In this document: positions 25,811-33,522 of the stretch, piece after piece
Numbering within the stretch: position 1 is the stretch's first letter
Layout of the letters: the number at the start of each line of letters is the position of its first letter
Origin: Rhodocyclaceae bacterium
GTDB lineage: Bacteria > Pseudomonadota > Gammaproteobacteria > Burkholderiales > Rhodocyclaceae
NCBI GenBank assembly: GCA_030682175.1
Contig: JAUXOM010000122.1
Span: 1-64,000 of the forward strand
Direction: 5' to 3'
DNA: 64,000 nt
Position numbers and translations under genes: made by a program
The notes under the pieces: generated by a model
What the model was told of the DNA's origin: nothing
Seen by the model: the letters and a program-made list of their open reading frames with translations, nothing else
The model's database searches: none

Positions 25811-27706
25811 ATGTGCGGAATCACCGGAATTTTCGATACCCGAGGCAAGCGCGAGATCGACCGCGCCGTGCTGCACCGGATGAACGAATCGCAGTTTCAT
25901 CGTGGGCCGGACGAGGGCGGCTTGCATGTGGAACCGGGCGTGGGCCTCGGCCACCGGCGGCTCTCCATCATCGACCTGTCCACCGGCCAGCAACCGCTCT
26001 ACAACGAGGACAACAGTGTCTGCGTCGTCTTCAACGGCGAGATCTACAACTACCAGGAACTGATTCCCGAGTTGCAGGCGCTGGGCCACGTTTTCCACAC
26101 GCGCAGCGATACCGAGGTCATCGTCCATGCCTGGGAGGCTTGGGGCGAGGCTTGCGTCGACCGCTTCCGCGGCATGTTCGCCTTCGCGCTTTGGGACCGT
26201 AACCGCGACACCCTGTTCCTCGCCCGCGACCGGCTCGGCGTCAAACCGCTGTTCTACGCGCTGCTCGACGATGGCACTTTCCTGTTCGGCTCGGAACTGA
26301 AATCTATCCTTGCCCATGGCGGCTTGCGGCGCGATATCGATCCCCAGGCGGTCGAGGAATACTTCGCCCTTGGCTATGTCGCCGAGCCGCGTTGCATCTT
26401 CCGCCAGGCCAAAAAGCTGCCGCCGGCCTGCACGCTGAAAGTCGGTCGTGGCGGGACGGCGCTTCCCGAGCCGCGCGAATATTGGGACGTCCGGTTTACG
26501 CTCGATGCACAACTGAGCGTCGAGGAAGCCAGCCATGAACTCGAACGCCGGCTCACCGAATCGATCCGCCTGCGCATGATCTCCGAAGTGCCGCTCGGCG
26601 CTTTCCTTTCCGGCGGCGTCGATTCGAGTGCCGTGGTAGCGATGATGGCCGGTCTGTCGAACGAGCCGGTCAACACCTGCTCCATCTCCTTCGCCGATCC
26701 GGCCTACGACGAGGCCGCCTTCGCGCAGAAAGTTGCCGATCGTTACCAGACCCGGCACTTCGTCGACAGGGTTGAAAGCGACGACTTCGACCTCATCGAT
26801 ACCCTCGCCCGCCTCTACGACGAGCCCTATGCCGACAGCTCGGCCATCCCTACCTACCGGGTTTGCCAGCTGGCGCGCAAGCACGTCACCGTCGCGCTCT
26901 CGGGCGATGGCGGCGACGAGAGCTTCGGCGGCTATCGCCGCTACTGGCTGCACCTGATGGAAGAGAAGATGCGCGCCGCGCTGCCGCTCGGCCTGCGGCG
27001 GCCGCTGTTCGGCACCCTCGGCCGGCTCTACCCGAAAGCCGACTGGGCGCCACGCGTCTTCCGCGCCAAGACCACCTTCGAAGCGCTGGCGCGCAACTCC
27101 GTCGAAGCCTACTTCCACAGCGTTTCGGTCATTCGCAACGGGCAGCGCAACCAGATTTTCAGCGACGCCTTCAAAGCCGAACTGGGCGGCTACAGCGCGC
27201 AGCAGGTGTTCGACCGCCATGCGGCAAAGGCAGGCACCGATGACCCGCTCGCCCTCATCCAGTACATCGATCTGCAAACCTATCTGATCGGCGACATCAA
27301 CACCAAGGTCGACCGGGCCAGCATGGCGCACTCCCTCGAAGTACGTGAGCCGCTGATGGACCATCCGCTGGTCGAGTGGCTGGCCACGCTGCCGACTTCG
27401 CTGAAAATGCGCGGCACCGAGAGCAAGTTCCTGCTCAAGAAAGCGATGGAACCACACCTGCCGCACGACATCATGTATCGGCCGAAGATGGGCTTCGCCG
27501 TGCCACTGGCGCGCTGGTTCCGCGGCCCGCTGCGGCAGCGCGTGCGCGACGATCTGCTGGGCGGACCCATGCTCGAAACCGGCTGGTTCAATCCCGACAC
27601 CATCCGCCAGATCGTCGAGCAGCATGAATCCGGCCGGAGCGACCACAGCACGCCGATCTGGGTGCTGCTGATGTTCGATGCCTTCCTCAGAAACAACGTC
27701 GCATAA
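25811..27706 (+). CDS. asnB: XrtA-associated AsnB amidotransferase (TIGR03108 type)
   Basis: 631 residues with an intact class II glutamine amidotransferase: Cys2 (MCGITGIFDTRG), RGPDEGGLH, and the later SDTEVIVHAWEAWGE. The synthetase domain has the PP-loop SGGVDSSAVVAMMAG. The family (recalled as XrtA/PEP-CTERM system amidotransferase) is thought to amidate sugars or sugar acids of the polymer using glutamine and ATP. At the junction of the two domains (about residue 210) the sequence KVGRGGTALP is encoded by a copy of the dispersed element. It is the only one of three asparagine-synthase-like proteins in the window that retains the catalytic cysteine. Confidence 0.95.
   Translation: MCGITGIFDTRGKREIDRAVLHRMNESQFHRGPDEGGLHVEPGVGLGHRRLSIIDLSTGQQPLYNEDNSVCVVFNGEIYNYQELIPELQALGHVFHTRSDTEVIVHAWEAWGEACVDRFRGMFAFALWDRNRDTLFLARDRLGVKPLFYALLDDGTFLFGSELKSILAHGGLRRDIDPQAVEEYFALGYVAEPRCIFRQAKKLPPACTLKVGRGGTALPEPREYWDVRFTLDAQLSVEEASHELERRLTESIRLRMISEVPLGAFLSGGVDSSAVVAMMAGLSNEPVNTCSISFADPAYDEAAFAQKVADRYQTRHFVDRVESDDFDLIDTLARLYDEPYADSSAIPTYRVCQLARKHVTVALSGDGGDESFGGYRRYWLHLMEEKMRAALPLGLRRPLFGTLGRLYPKADWAPRVFRAKTTFEALARNSVEAYFHSVSVIRNGQRNQIFSDAFKAELGGYSAQQVFDRHAAKAGTDDPLALIQYIDLQTYLIGDINTKVDRASMAHSLEVREPLMDHPLVEWLATLPTSLKMRGTESKFLLKKAMEPHLPHDIMYRPKMGFAVPLARWFRGPLRQRVRDDLLGGPMLETGWFNPDTIRQIVEQHESGRSDHSTPIWVLLMFDAFLRNNVA
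26438..26460 (+). repeat. Dispersed 23-bp element, copy 6
   Basis: Three adjacent mismatches in the middle, perfect on both sides. It encodes KVGRGGTA at the glutaminase/synthetase junction of AsnB. Confidence 0.7.
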
Positions 27707-27730
27707 ACCCGACCGTAGGTAACAACAAAA

Positions 27731-28825
27731 ATGCCCATGATCTATCTCGTCGCCGGCGCACGGCCCAACTTCATGAAGATCGCGCCCATCGTGCGCGCCT
27801 TGCAGGCGCACGGCGGCCTCGATTACAAGATCATCCACACCGGCCAACACTATGACCGCGAGATGAACGACGTGTTCTTCGAAGAGCTGGGCATTCCGCA
27901 GCCCGATGTCTTCATGGGCGCCGGCGGCGGCAGCCATGCGCAGCAGACGGCGAAGATCATGATGGCCTTCGAGGAACTCTGCCAGGCCAACAAGCCGGAT
28001 GCGGTGCTGGTCGTCGGCGATGTCAACTCCACCCTGGCGTGCGCCATCGTTGCCAAGAAAATGAATGTCCCCGTGGCGCACGTCGAGGCCGGCCTGCGCA
28101 GCGGCGACATGACCATGCCCGAAGAAATCAATCGCCTGGTAACCGACAGCATTGCGGACTGGTTCTTCGTGACGGAGCCGAGCGGCGTCGAACATCTGCG
28201 CCGCGAAGGCAAGCACGACAGCACGATTCACCACGTCGGGCATGTGATGGTCGACAACGTGCTTTACCAGGCCGACAAACTGCCACAATCCACTGTGGAA
28301 TTCGAAACCTCCAGTTTCAAGCGACAGCACCCGCGCTACGGCGTGATCACGCTGCATCGCCCGAGCAACGTCGACAGCGCCGAAATGATGGCCCGTATCG
28401 GCGGCGCACTGAAAGAAATCGCGACAGATCTGCCGCTGCTCTTCCCCGTGCATCCCCGTACCCGGGCGAACCTCGAAATATTTGGCATCGACCTCGGCAC
28501 GAACATCACGCTCATCGGTCCGCAAGCCTACATGGCCTTCCTCAACGTCTGGAAGGATGCCGCGGTGGTGCTTACCGATAGTGGCGGTTTGCAGGAAGAA
28601 ACCACCGCGCTCGGGGTGCCCTGCATCACCATCCGCGAGAACACCGAGCGGCCGATTACGGTGGAAGAAGGCACCAACGTACTCGTCGGCACCGACCCGC
28701 AGCGTATCGTCACCGAAGCGCGCAAGGCGATGCGTGGCGAAGGCAAGCAGGGCCGCAGGCCGCACCTGTGGGACGGCAAGGCGGCGGAGCGCATTGTCGC
28801 GATCCTGGCGCGCGAACTCGGCTGA
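27731..28825 (+). CDS. wecB: UDP-N-acetylglucosamine 2-epimerase (non-hydrolysing)
   Basis: 364 residues with hallmark WecB motifs: YLVAGARPNFMKIAPIVRAL at the N terminus, HTGQHYDREMNDVFFEELG, and the active-site regions VVGDVNSTLACAIVAKK, HVEAGLRSGDMTMPEEINR and TDSGGLQEETTALGVPC. The enzyme converts UDP-GlcNAc to UDP-ManNAc in the cytosol, supplying a precursor for ManNAc or ManNAcA residues. It follows AsnB after 24 bases and lies on the same strand. An alternative ATG two codons downstream (27737) cannot be excluded. Confidence 0.95.
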   Translation: MPMIYLVAGARPNFMKIAPIVRALQAHGGLDYKIIHTGQHYDREMNDVFFEELGIPQPDVFMGAGGGSHAQQTAKIMMAFEELCQANKPDAVLVVGDVNSTLACAIVAKKMNVPVAHVEAGLRSGDMTMPEEINRLVTDSIADWFFVTEPSGVEHLRREGKHDSTIHHVGHVMVDNVLYQADKLPQSTVEFETSSFKRQHPRYGVITLHRPSNVDSAEMMARIGGALKEIATDLPLLFPVHPRTRANLEIFGIDLGTNITLIGPQAYMAFLNVWKDAAVVLTDSGGLQEETTALGVPCITIRENTERPITVEEGTNVLVGTDPQRIVTEARKAMRGEGKQGRRPHLWDGKAAERIVAILARELG

Positions 28826-28832
28826 TCGTGAG

Positions 28833-28855
28833 AAAGTCGGCGCTGGCGGGACGGC
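28833..28855 (+). repeat. Dispersed 23-bp element, copy 7 (perfect, intergenic)
   Basis: Perfect copy in the 74-base gap between wecB and the next glycosyltransferase, so it is not translated in the annotated frames. Confidence 0.85.
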
Positions 28856-28899
28856 GCTTCGGGCGGCTTGACCTCATGCGACCCGTATAATCGAGACCC

Positions 28900-30105
28900 A
28901 TGCGCCTCCTCCACATCCTCGATCACTCGATCCCGTTGCATAGCGGCTATACCTTCCGCACAGCCGCAATTTTGTGTGAGCAACGCGCGCTGGGTTGGGA
29001 GACTTTTCACCTTACCTCACCCAAGCAGGGCAGTGTCGCCGCCGCTTACGAGGATGTCGATGGCCTGCGCTTCTACCGGACCCGCGTGCCACCGGTTGGT
29101 CCGCCCATCCTCAACGAACTGCGCCAGATCAAGGCGACCGAGACGCGCCTCGAACAGCTCGCGCGCGAACTGCGCCCCGACATCCTCCATGCCCATTCTC
29201 CGGTGCTGAATGCCATCCCGGCGCTGCGCGTCGGGAAACGGCTCGGCATTCCGGTCGTCTATGAAATCCGTGCCTTCTGGGAAGACGCGGCTGTCGACCA
29301 CGGCACCACGCGCCAAAACAGCCTGCGCTACCGGCTCACGCGCGCGCTGGAAACCTGGGTGCTGCGCCGCGTCGACCACGCATTCACCATCTGCGAAGGG
29401 CTGCGCAAAGATATCGTCGAGCGCGGCATCCCGGCCGACAAGGTGACCGTCATCCCCAATGCCGTCGATATCGAAACCTTCCAGCTATCCGGCGAACCGG
29501 ATGCCGCCCTCAAAAGTCGGCTCGCGCTGGACGGCACCACGGTCATCGGTTTCATCGGCTCCTTCTACGCTTACGAAGGCCTCGACCTGCTGCTCGATGC
29601 GTTTCCCGTCATGCTCGCCAAACGTCCGGAGCTGCGCGTTCTGCTCGTCGGCGGTGGCCCGCAAGAAGCCAACCTCAAGGCGCAGGCAGAGCGACTGGGC
29701 GTCACTGACAAAGTGCTCTTCACCGGCCGCGTGCCGCACAGCGAAGTCAGCCGCTACTACGACCTGATCGACCTGCTGGCCTACCCGCGCCACTCCATGC
29801 GCCTCACCGAACTGGTCACCCCGCTCAAGCCGCTCGAAGCCATGGCCCAAGGCCGCATTTTCATCGCATCGGATGTCGGAGGACACAAGGAATTGATTCG
29901 CGACGGCGAAACCGGGCGCCTGTTCAGGGCCGGCAGCGCGACCGCGCTGGCCGAAGTCGCCGAGGAAATGTTGGCCCAGCGCGACCGCTGGCCGGCCTAT
30001 CGCGCCGCTGGCCGCGACTTCGTCGAGAAGGTTCGCAACTGGCGGAATAGCGTTGCCAACTACAAAAGCGTCTATGGCCGTCTTGTGGGCAAACCGCTTG
30101 GCTGA
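28900..30105 (+). CDS. XrtA-associated glycosyltransferase (TIGR04063 type)
   Basis: 401 residues, GT-B fold family 4. The opening MRLLHILDHSIPLHSGYTFR and WETFHLTSPKQ are the signature of the exosortase-A-associated group recalled as TIGR04063. The donor-side domain has VIGFIGSFYAYEGLDLLLDA and the EX7E region RLTELVTPLKPLEAMAQGR. It transfers one sugar in repeat-unit assembly; the donor is unknown. It is eight bases from the following glycosyltransferase and probably co-transcribed. A segment encoding LKSRLALDG partly resembles the dispersed element but is normal family sequence and is not counted. Confidence 0.93.
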   Translation: MRLLHILDHSIPLHSGYTFRTAAILCEQRALGWETFHLTSPKQGSVAAAYEDVDGLRFYRTRVPPVGPPILNELRQIKATETRLEQLARELRPDILHAHSPVLNAIPALRVGKRLGIPVVYEIRAFWEDAAVDHGTTRQNSLRYRLTRALETWVLRRVDHAFTICEGLRKDIVERGIPADKVTVIPNAVDIETFQLSGEPDAALKSRLALDGTTVIGFIGSFYAYEGLDLLLDAFPVMLAKRPELRVLLVGGGPQEANLKAQAERLGVTDKVLFTGRVPHSEVSRYYDLIDLLAYPRHSMRLTELVTPLKPLEAMAQGRIFIASDVGGHKELIRDGETGRLFRAGSATALAEVAEEMLAQRDRWPAYRAAGRDFVEKVRNWRNSVANYKSVYGRLVGKPLG

Positions 30106-30112
30106 CGCTTGA

Positions 30113-31297
30113 ATGATCCGCACGCTCCTCTTCTCCACCCTCTACCCCAACAGCGTGCGGCCCAGCCACGGCATCTTCGTCGAAACGCGCCTGCGCCATC
30201 TGCTGGCGAGCGGAAAAGTCGAAACCCGCGTCGTCGCGCCGGTGCCGTGGTTCCCGTTTCGCCATCCCAAATTCGGCGAATACGCCAAACACGCCGCCGT
30301 GCCGCGCCAGGAAGAACGCAACGGCATCCGCGTCGAACACCCGCGCTACCTGCTGCTGCCCAGGATCGGCATGAACAGCGCCCCCGCCAGCCTGGCCCGT
30401 GCCGGCCTCAAGGCCGCCCGCAAACTGATCGCCGAGGGCTACGACTTCGACCTCATCGACGCCCATTACTTCTACCCCGACGGCGTCGCCGCCACGATCA
30501 TCGGCAAGGCGCTGAACAAACCCGTGGTCATCACCGCGCGCGGCACCGACATCAACCTCATCCCGCAGTACCCGAAACCGAAGCAGATGATCCTGCAAGC
30601 CGCCGATGACTGTGCCGCGATGATCACCGTCTGCGCCGCGCTCAAGGATGCAATAGTCGGCCTTGGCGGGACGGCGGAAAAGATCACCGCGCTGCGCAAC
30701 GGCGTCGACCTCCAACTCTTCCAGCCCGAAGACAAGCCGCAAGCCCGTGCCGCCTTCGGCATGAACGACAAATTCGCCATCGCCTCCGTCGGCCACCTCA
30801 TCGAACGCAAGGGTCACCACCTCGTCATCGAAGCCCTGGCGCAGATTCCCGATGCCGAGCTTTACCTCGTCGGCGGCGGTGAAGAAGATAGCCGCTTGCG
30901 TGCGCTGGCCGATCAACTCGGTATTACCAATCGCGTGCATTTTCTTGGCGCCATGCCGCAAGCCAAATTACGCACTCTCTACAGCGCCGTCGACTGCCTC
31001 GTGCTCGCCTCCAGCCGCGAAGGCTGGGCCAACGTGCTGCTCGAAGCCATGGCCTGCGGCACGCCGGTCGTCGCCACCAATGTCTGGGGCACGCCCGAAG
31101 TCGTTGCCGCCCCCGAGGCCGGCGTGCTCATGGACGAACGCAGCGCCGGCGGCATCGTGCGCGCTGTCGCCCGCCTGCGCGAAGCATTGCCGGCCCGCAG
31201 CGCCACTCGCGCCTATGCAGAACAATTCGGCTGGCAGCCGACGACCGAAGGGCAGTTGGCGCTGTTCCGACGTGTTTTGAGTGCCAATGCGGGTTAA
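30113..31297 (+). CDS. Glycosyltransferase family 4
   Basis: 394 residues. The N-terminal half has TLLFSTLYPNSVRPSHGIFV and FDLIDAHYFYPDGVAATIIG; the C-terminal donor half has IASVGHLIERKGHHLVIEAL and VLASSREGWANVLLEAMACG, the latter with the EX7E motif. This resembles EpsF/WcaL-like family 4 enzymes. ALKDAIVGLGGTAEKITALR is where a degenerate copy of the dispersed element fits, replacing a usual surface loop before the NGVD motif. It follows the previous gene by seven bases. It is last in this plus-strand stretch of biosynthetic genes before a toxin-antitoxin pair. Confidence 0.92.
   Translation: MIRTLLFSTLYPNSVRPSHGIFVETRLRHLLASGKVETRVVAPVPWFPFRHPKFGEYAKHAAVPRQEERNGIRVEHPRYLLLPRIGMNSAPASLARAGLKAARKLIAEGYDFDLIDAHYFYPDGVAATIIGKALNKPVVITARGTDINLIPQYPKPKQMILQAADDCAAMITVCAALKDAIVGLGGTAEKITALRNGVDLQLFQPEDKPQARAAFGMNDKFAIASVGHLIERKGHHLVIEALAQIPDAELYLVGGGEEDSRLRALADQLGITNRVHFLGAMPQAKLRTLYSAVDCLVLASSREGWANVLLEAMACGTPVVATNVWGTPEVVAAPEAGVLMDERSAGGIVRAVARLREALPARSATRAYAEQFGWQPTTEGQLALFRRVLSANAG
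30653..30675 (+). repeat. Dispersed 23-bp element, copy 8 (degenerate)
   Basis: 20 of 23 positions match. It encodes IVGLGGTA in the glycosyltransferase. The fit could partly reflect family-conserved codons, so confidence is moderate. Confidence 0.5.
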
Positions 31298-31418
31298 GCA
31301 AACCTCGGCGAATTCCTGCAGCAAGCCGCATAGCCGCAGTCGCAATCATCGCCATTTGCTTTAGCCTATAAAAACGAACACAATAAGGCGCCTTTTTAAG
31401 CCCGATATGAGGCACGCC

Positions 31419-31733
31419 ATGGAACAGGTTTTTGCAACCCGATCTGTCAGCATCACTGAACTAAAACGCAGCCCCAGCGCCGTGATCGAACAGGCAGGCG
31501 CCGAACCCGTAGCCGTGCTGAACCACAACCGGCCTGCGGCATATCTGCTTTCCCCCGCAGTCTATGAATCGATGCTGCAACGCCTGAACGCTGATCTGCG
31601 CGCGGCAATACAGGAAGGTATCGATAGCGGCCCGGCCATCGCGGCCGAAGACATATTTGCCGAACTCGCTGCCCGCTATGACGAACCTGACAGCAAGCCC
31701 GCTACCGGGACCAGCGGCAAGCGCCGGACTTGA
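31419..31733 (+). CDS. Phd/YefM-type antitoxin
   Basis: 104 residues from ATG 31419, which is preceded by GAGG; a start at 31407 is also in frame. The sequence SVSITELKRSPSAVIEQAG and VAVLNHNRPAAYLLSPAVYE is the Phd/YefM fold with the C-terminal toxin-binding region DLRAAIQEGIDSGPA. It precedes a ParE/RelE-type toxin gene by 10 bases. A TATAAA box at 31367-31372 lies upstream but no good -35 was seen. It forms the second toxin-antitoxin module in the plus-strand part of the locus. Confidence 0.85.
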   Translation: MEQVFATRSVSITELKRSPSAVIEQAGAEPVAVLNHNRPAAYLLSPAVYESMLQRLNADLRAAIQEGIDSGPAIAAEDIFAELAARYDEPDSKPATGTSGKRRT

Positions 31734-31743
31734 TGGCCGGGCG

Positions 31744-32067
31744 ATGCTACCAGTCACGTTTTCACCGAAGTCTCGGCAAGACCTGATCGACATAGGAGAT
31801 TACATCGCCAAAGACAGCCGAGCCAATGCGCGGCGTTTCGTCGCCAGGTTGATTACCCAAAGCAAGAAAGTAGGTCGAGCGCCCCTTGGCTATGTCAGTC
31901 GCGAGGACTTGGCGCCCGGCTTGCGCATGGCGGCGCTGGATCGCTATGTGATTTTCTTCCGCGTGCTTGATGGTGAGGTTCGGATTGAACGGGTGTTGCA
32001 TAGCGCCCGTAACCTGCCCGTAGTGTTTGGAGGGGTTGACCTGCCGCCGCGCATGCAGTCCGTATAA
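31744..32067 (+). CDS. ParE/RelE-superfamily toxin
   Basis: 107 residues from ATG 31744; the frame is open upstream to 31657 but the conserved part begins at LPVTFSPKSRQDLIDIGDYI, typical of ParE. The core strand pattern LAPGLRMAALDRYVIFFRVL and VRIERVLHSARNLP follows the family. ParE toxins inhibit DNA gyrase while RelE relatives cut mRNA; this one looks closer to ParE by its opening helix. It is the partner of the upstream Phd-type antitoxin, a common mixed pairing. Downstream is the broken asparagine-synthase-like duplicate. Confidence 0.85.
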   Translation: MLPVTFSPKSRQDLIDIGDYIAKDSRANARRFVARLITQSKKVGRAPLGYVSREDLAPGLRMAALDRYVIFFRVLDGEVRIERVLHSARNLPVVFGGVDLPPRMQSV

Positions 32068-32100
32068 TCAACTGCAATACAACTGCGGACACGCCCCGCC

Positions 32101-32302
32101 ATGAGCCACGCCTTCCTGTTCGTCCCCGCTGCCAACCAGGCTGAAGCCCCGGGCTTCCAGAAAGGCGTGCGGGCGCTGGGCGACTTCAAGGCCGTGCGGA
32201 TCACGGATACCGCCACATCCACCACGGCCGCCCTCGCGGTGGCACCCGCCGCCAAGGCCTCTGACAAACGCATCGCCCGTTCCGCCGACGGCCAAGTGCG
32301 TG
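32101..32302 (+). pseudogene. Broken duplicate of the 5' end of the asparagine-synthase-like gene at 33523
   Basis: The first ~200 bases repeat, with few substitutions, the first ~210 bases of the gene at 33523 (MSHAFLFVPAANQAEA, GVRALGDFKAVRITDTATS, SADGQV). The similarity ends abruptly within GCCGACGGCCAAGT and the frame runs into unrelated sequence. The open frame persists to 32478 but that tail has no recognisable homology and overlaps the methyltransferase. The copy still has the intact start codon, so a short truncated peptide could be produced. Together with the full copy it brackets the methyltransferase, suggesting recombination or insertion at this gene. Confidence 0.85.
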
Positions 32303-32407
32303 GAAAAGTGGGTCAGACCCTCATGGCATCGAAATCCCCAGCCAGGCGTATTTCCTCGCCAAGTCCTGTTGGTCGCCACAATGAATCATCCGCCAAGGGA
32401 AAGTGTC

Positions 32408-33235
32408 ATGAATACAGAACTCACAGATCGCCAGCAGCGAGAGCTCGATTACCACCGAGAGCATGCAAGGCTTCATAAGTCTGTCCTCGCAGCACCGTTC
32501 TCTTGGGATGTTCTCCAACGTCCCGACAGACGGTGGTGGAATGCGTACTGGGCAATGTACGAGTATCTTATTAACTGCGACTTAAAGGACAAGAGAGTGT
32601 TAGTTGTTGGCTGCGGTTTTGGTGATGATGCACTACGCCTAGCCAAGTTGGGTGCCAAAGTAAGCGCGTTTGACCTAAGCCCTGATTCCCTAGAAATTGC
32701 AAGGGCGCTGGCATTGCGGGAGGGGCTAGATATTCTTTTTGAAGAAATGCCGGCCGAGAGAATGCTATATGCGGATGACAGCTTCGACTACATCATTTCC
32801 AGAGACATTCTTCATCACGTCGATATTCCAAAAACAATGCACGAGATCGTTCGTGTAGCCAAGCCAGACGCAACATTCGTAGTCAATGAGATATATTCAC
32901 ACTCAATCACCGACAAGATCAGACACTCGACCATTGTTGAGAAGATTCTCTACCCAAAGATGCGGAAGCTAATTTATGGACCAGGAAAACCCTACATCAC
33001 TGAAGATGAGAGAAAACTCAGTGAGCTTGACCTTGAGCAGATATTGAGGCCGCTTCAACCTCGGCTGTTCACAAAGTATTTCAACTTTCTCGTCACGCGA
33101 GTTATTCCCGATCGTTTCGATAAACTGGCGCAAATTGATCGCCTGCTATTGCGTGTCTTGCACCCAATCGGCCATCTGCTCGCAGGGCGCGTGCTATTTA
33201 GCGCTCGCATCATTAAGACTCGCAGCGCGCGGTGA
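32408..33235 (+). CDS. Class I SAM-dependent methyltransferase
   Basis: 275 residues from ATG 32408. The SAM-binding motif I is RVLVVGCGFGDDALRLAKLG, followed by the acidic SAFDLSPDSLEIARALAL and the later SFDYIISRDILHHVDIP. The C-terminal part has a strongly basic, hydrophobic segment (LIYGPGKPYITEDERKL, DRLLLRVLHPIGHLLAGR). Base composition and codon use are noticeably AT-richer than the neighbours, and the gene is bracketed by a duplicated segment, both pointing to transfer. It may methylate a sugar of the polymer; the substrate cannot be deduced. Confidence 0.85.
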   Translation: MNTELTDRQQRELDYHREHARLHKSVLAAPFSWDVLQRPDRRWWNAYWAMYEYLINCDLKDKRVLVVGCGFGDDALRLAKLGAKVSAFDLSPDSLEIARALALREGLDILFEEMPAERMLYADDSFDYIISRDILHHVDIPKTMHEIVRVAKPDATFVVNEIYSHSITDKIRHSTIVEKILYPKMRKLIYGPGKPYITEDERKLSELDLEQILRPLQPRLFTKYFNFLVTRVIPDRFDKLAQIDRLLLRVLHPIGHLLAGRVLFSARIIKTRSAR

Positions 33236-33522
33236 CGCCCAACGGAAAATAGGGGAAACGGAAAATAGAAACGGAAAATAGCGTCTTCCTGAATGCAGAC
33301 CTCATCGCAGCTGGCATAGCCCCTTTCCAGCCTGAGTCCGTCGATTTAGCAGAATCTATGCTCGCATATGGCATTCAAACACCCCTTCGATTCGCGCACT
33401 CGAGGGCGCTGGATGGACGCGGGTTGCGCTGGTGCTTGAGGTCAATCCCTTACGACAAAGTCAGCCGATACGACTGCGTTTCAATTCTGCCATGCACTAA
33501 TATCCGCCATTGAAACCTACCC
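33236..33522. other. Intergenic remnant region
   Basis: 287 bases between the methyltransferase and the full asparagine-synthase-like gene. It begins with three CGGAAAATA-type repeats (33243-33281), then carries the zeta-toxin-like fragment listed separately. No intact gene or clear promoter was seen. Confidence 0.55.
33283..33513 (+). pseudogene. Remnant resembling a zeta-toxin/P-loop kinase
   Basis: Translation from 33283 gives VFLNADLIAAGIAPFQPESV, which matches the FxNADLIAxGLSPFxPE stretch of zeta-toxin-like ATPases. After about 22 residues the frame continues without recognisable homology to a stop at 33513. The upstream Walker A portion is missing. It is a plausible fossil of another toxin module, abutting the duplicated segment. 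Confidence 0.45.

Noticed and set aside
27385-27410. TGCCGACTT stretch in AsnB resembling the element
   Set aside because: Short match within conserved coding sequence (ATLPTSLK); no wider similarity.
25247-28765. 1172-codon open frame on the minus strand
   Set aside because: It is antisense to AsnB, WecB and VapC, all with clear motifs. Long antisense frames are common in GC-rich sequence.
29513-29535. Possible further copy of the dispersed element in the TIGR04063-type glycosyltransferase
   Set aside because: 19 of 23 positions match, but the encoded LKSRLALDG is normal family sequence, so chance is likely.
32303-32478. Continuation of the truncated duplicate as a real protein
   Set aside because: No homology after the break and overlap with the methyltransferase start.
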